From an uncultured Bacilli bacterium (GTDB taxonomy: Bacteria; Bacillota_I; Bacilli_A; RF39; UBA660), in contig CANRQD010000112.1 in assembly GCA_947632685.1 (NCBI GenBank), forward strand, positions 1-7,045: a DNA stretch of 7,045 nt. The letters run 5' to 3'. Within the stretch, counting starts at the first letter, position 1. Each line of letters starts with the position of its first letter. Made by a program: the position numbers and the translations under genes. Below are positions 6,062 to 7,045 of the stretch, piece by piece. The notes under the pieces were generated by a model. That model had not been told where the DNA came from and ran no database searches. It saw nothing but the letters and a program-made list of their open reading frames with translations.

Positions 6062-6642
6062 ATAAACTAGCAATACTAGAAGGTTTATTATTTGTAGTTG
6101 GTGAAGAGGGACTTACCTTTGATCAAATAGAAGATGTATTAGAAATAGATGAAGAGGAATCTAAAAAATTAGTTAAAGATTTAAAATCTAGATATGAAGA
6201 GGATGATAGAGGTTTAAGAATAGATTTTTTAGGAAATAGACTTAAAATAACAACAAAATTTGAACATAAGAAATATTATCAAAAATTGATAGAAAATCCT
6301 ACTACTAATACATTAAGTCAAGCAGCTTTAGAAACTTTAGCAATAATAGCGTATAATGAGCCAATAACAAGAATTCAAGTAGATAAATTAAGAGGTGTAG
6401 CTAGCTCACAAATGATAAGAAAATTAGTAGCTAAAGGTTTTATAAAAGAAACAGGTAGAAGTGATATGCCTGGAAGACCAATTTTATATGAAACTACAAG
6501 TGAATTCTTAGATTATTTTGGTTTGCCAAATATAGAAGCACTACCAGATATGTCTAATTTCATTAATGATATAGAAAAAGATGATATAGAAGAAACCGAT
6601 TTGTATACATCTAAATATAAAGAAAATGATAATGAATTATAA
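6058..6642 (+). CDS. scpB: Segregation and condensation protein B (ScpB)
   Basis: ScpB is a dimeric winged-helix protein that binds the middle of the ScpA kleisin in the SMC-ScpAB complex. The product is 194 residues, typical of Bacillota. The first winged helix spans about residues 1-80. The second, from about 85 to 155, contains the most conserved family stretches: LSQAALETLAIIAYNEPIT (86-104), VDKLRGV (108-114) and GRSDMPGRPILYETT (133-147), followed by FLDYFGL. The tail after about 165 is acidic and likely disordered. It overlaps scpA by four bases (ATGA), with GAGGTG (6047-6052) as the ribosome binding site inside the end of scpA. A strong terminator follows 37 bases after the stop, so scpAB is a two-gene operon here. 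Confidence 0.95.
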   Translation: MNKLAILEGLLFVVGEEGLTFDQIEDVLEIDEEESKKLVKDLKSRYEEDDRGLRIDFLGNRLKITTKFEHKKYYQKLIENPTTNTLSQAALETLAIIAYNEPITRIQVDKLRGVASSQMIRKLVAKGFIKETGRSDMPGRPILYETTSEFLDYFGLPNIEALPDMSNFINDIEKDDIEETDLYTSKYKENDNEL

Positions 6643-6679
6643 ATCATTTTTATAGGTAGAGTACAATCAAATTATTATT

Positions 6680-6730
6680 AAAATCAAGGATTAAATTAAC
6701 CTATTTTGTTATCTCCTTGATTTTTATTTT
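6680..6730 (+). terminator. Intrinsic terminator after scpB
   Basis: AAAATCAAGGA (6680-6690) pairs perfectly with TCCTTGATTTT (6714-6724). TAAC (6697-6700) and GTTA (6708-6711) add an inner stem. A T-rich tract (6721-6730) follows. Confidence 0.85.
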
Positions 6731-6813
6731 ATTTAGAATAGACTATTAATTTGTAAAGCAGTAAATAAACTTATATTTCTTTAGTAAAAAGATATAATAA
6801 ATTTCAAAAAGTG

Positions 6814-6822
6814 TGTTATAAT
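6814..6822 (+). promoter_or_regulatory. Extended -10 promoter of tRNA-Leu
   Basis: TGTTATAAT is a perfect extended -10; the predicted RNA start near 6829 is about six bases before the mature tRNA 5' end. No good -35 is seen at the right distance. A further TATAAT lies at 6793-6798. Confidence 0.6.
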
Positions 6823-6834
6823 TAGTATGTGCTT

Positions 6835-6920
6835 GCTCATATGGCGGAATTGGTAGACGCGATTGACTCAAAATCAATTTTTCTCTGAAAGTTCCGGTTC
6901 GACTCCGGATATGAGCACCA
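6835..6920 (+). tRNA. tRNA-Leu (anticodon CAA), CCA encoded
   Basis: The fold is complete. The acceptor arm GCTCATA (6835-6841) pairs with TATGAGC (6910-6916), with discriminator A (6917) and encoded CCA (6918-6920). The anticodon stem ATTGA/TCAAT encloses loop CTCAAAA, giving anticodon CAA (6869-6871), which reads UUG. There is a class II variable arm (TTTC-TCT-GAAA, 6880-6890), as expected for Leu. The T arm is TCCGG/CCGGA with loop TTCGACT. The D arm contains the usual GG in TTGGTAGACG. It stands alone, with no other tRNA in the window. Confidence 0.97.
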
Positions 6921-6990
6921 GATTGATAGGAAACTCGGACTATTTAAATTCGAGTATGTATAACATAAGTTAGTGTAAAGAGTTTTGGGG

Positions 6991-7032
6991 GAGAAAGTTA
7001 AATTTATAATAAATTTGATTTTCTTTTTTTTT
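6991..7032 (+). terminator. Wobble-rich terminator downstream of tRNA-Leu
   Basis: Bases 6991-7006 pair with 7010-7025 over 16 positions, three of them G·U, around a TAA loop. A run of nine Ts (7024-7032) overlaps the end of the right arm. Gs at 6987-6990 could extend the stem by further G·U pairs. This fits an intrinsic terminator for the tRNA transcript, about 70 bases past its 3' end. Confidence 0.75.
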
Positions 7033-7045
7033 ATATTTGATTAAT

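Noticed and set aside
1..7045. CRISPR array, insertion sequence or prophage remnant
   Set aside because: No regularly spaced direct repeats, transposase, integrase or terminal inverted repeats were seen.

Overview
The window is strongly AT-rich bacterial DNA that reads cleanly with the standard genetic code: TGA ends scpA, and Trp is written TGG. It carries spore genes (spoVAD, spoVAE), condensin subunits in the order scpA-scpB, AGGAGG-type ribosome binding sites and a WXG100/DUF4176 cluster. Together these point to a low-GC, spore-forming member of the Bacillota (Firmicutes), possibly an uncultured gut lineage; the genus cannot be read from the sequence.

Layout. Bases 1-979 hold the 3' end of spoVAD and all of spoVAE, two parts of the channel that moves dipicolinic acid across the inner spore membrane. 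A palindromic terminator (about 978-1001) separates them from a convergent minus-strand gene for a small RNHCP zinc-ribbon protein (994-1296). A short divergent intergenic region (1297-1465) holds promoters for both directions and a cluster of TGTAAA/TTTACA half-sites.

Bases 1377-5274 form one self-contained transcription unit: promoter, two WXG100 genes (1466-1759, 1776-2063), two tandem hairpins (2069-2126), an 879-residue protein of unrecognised family (2152-4791), a DUF4176 gene (4807-5256), and a terminator that overlaps the last codons. The order small helical protein, small helical protein, large protein, DUF4176 matches the layout of type VII secretion (T7SSb) LXG-effector operons. 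The large protein, however, has no recognisable LXG or toxin domain. It has an N-terminal globular region, coiled coils, a Ser/Asn/acidic linker, one C-terminal membrane segment and an acidic tail. That tail shares the octapeptide DYTSEEDD with the tail of the DUF4176 protein. No EssC, EssB, EsaA or EsaB gene lies in the window, so any secretion machine must be encoded elsewhere. This unit is the best candidate here for an undescribed system.

Bases 5291-6730 are the scpA-scpB operon with its own promoter and a strong terminator. They are followed by tRNA-Leu(CAA) with an encoded CCA end (6835-6920), an extended -10 promoter just upstream, and a wobble-rich terminator at about 6991-7032. The rest of the window shows no gene.
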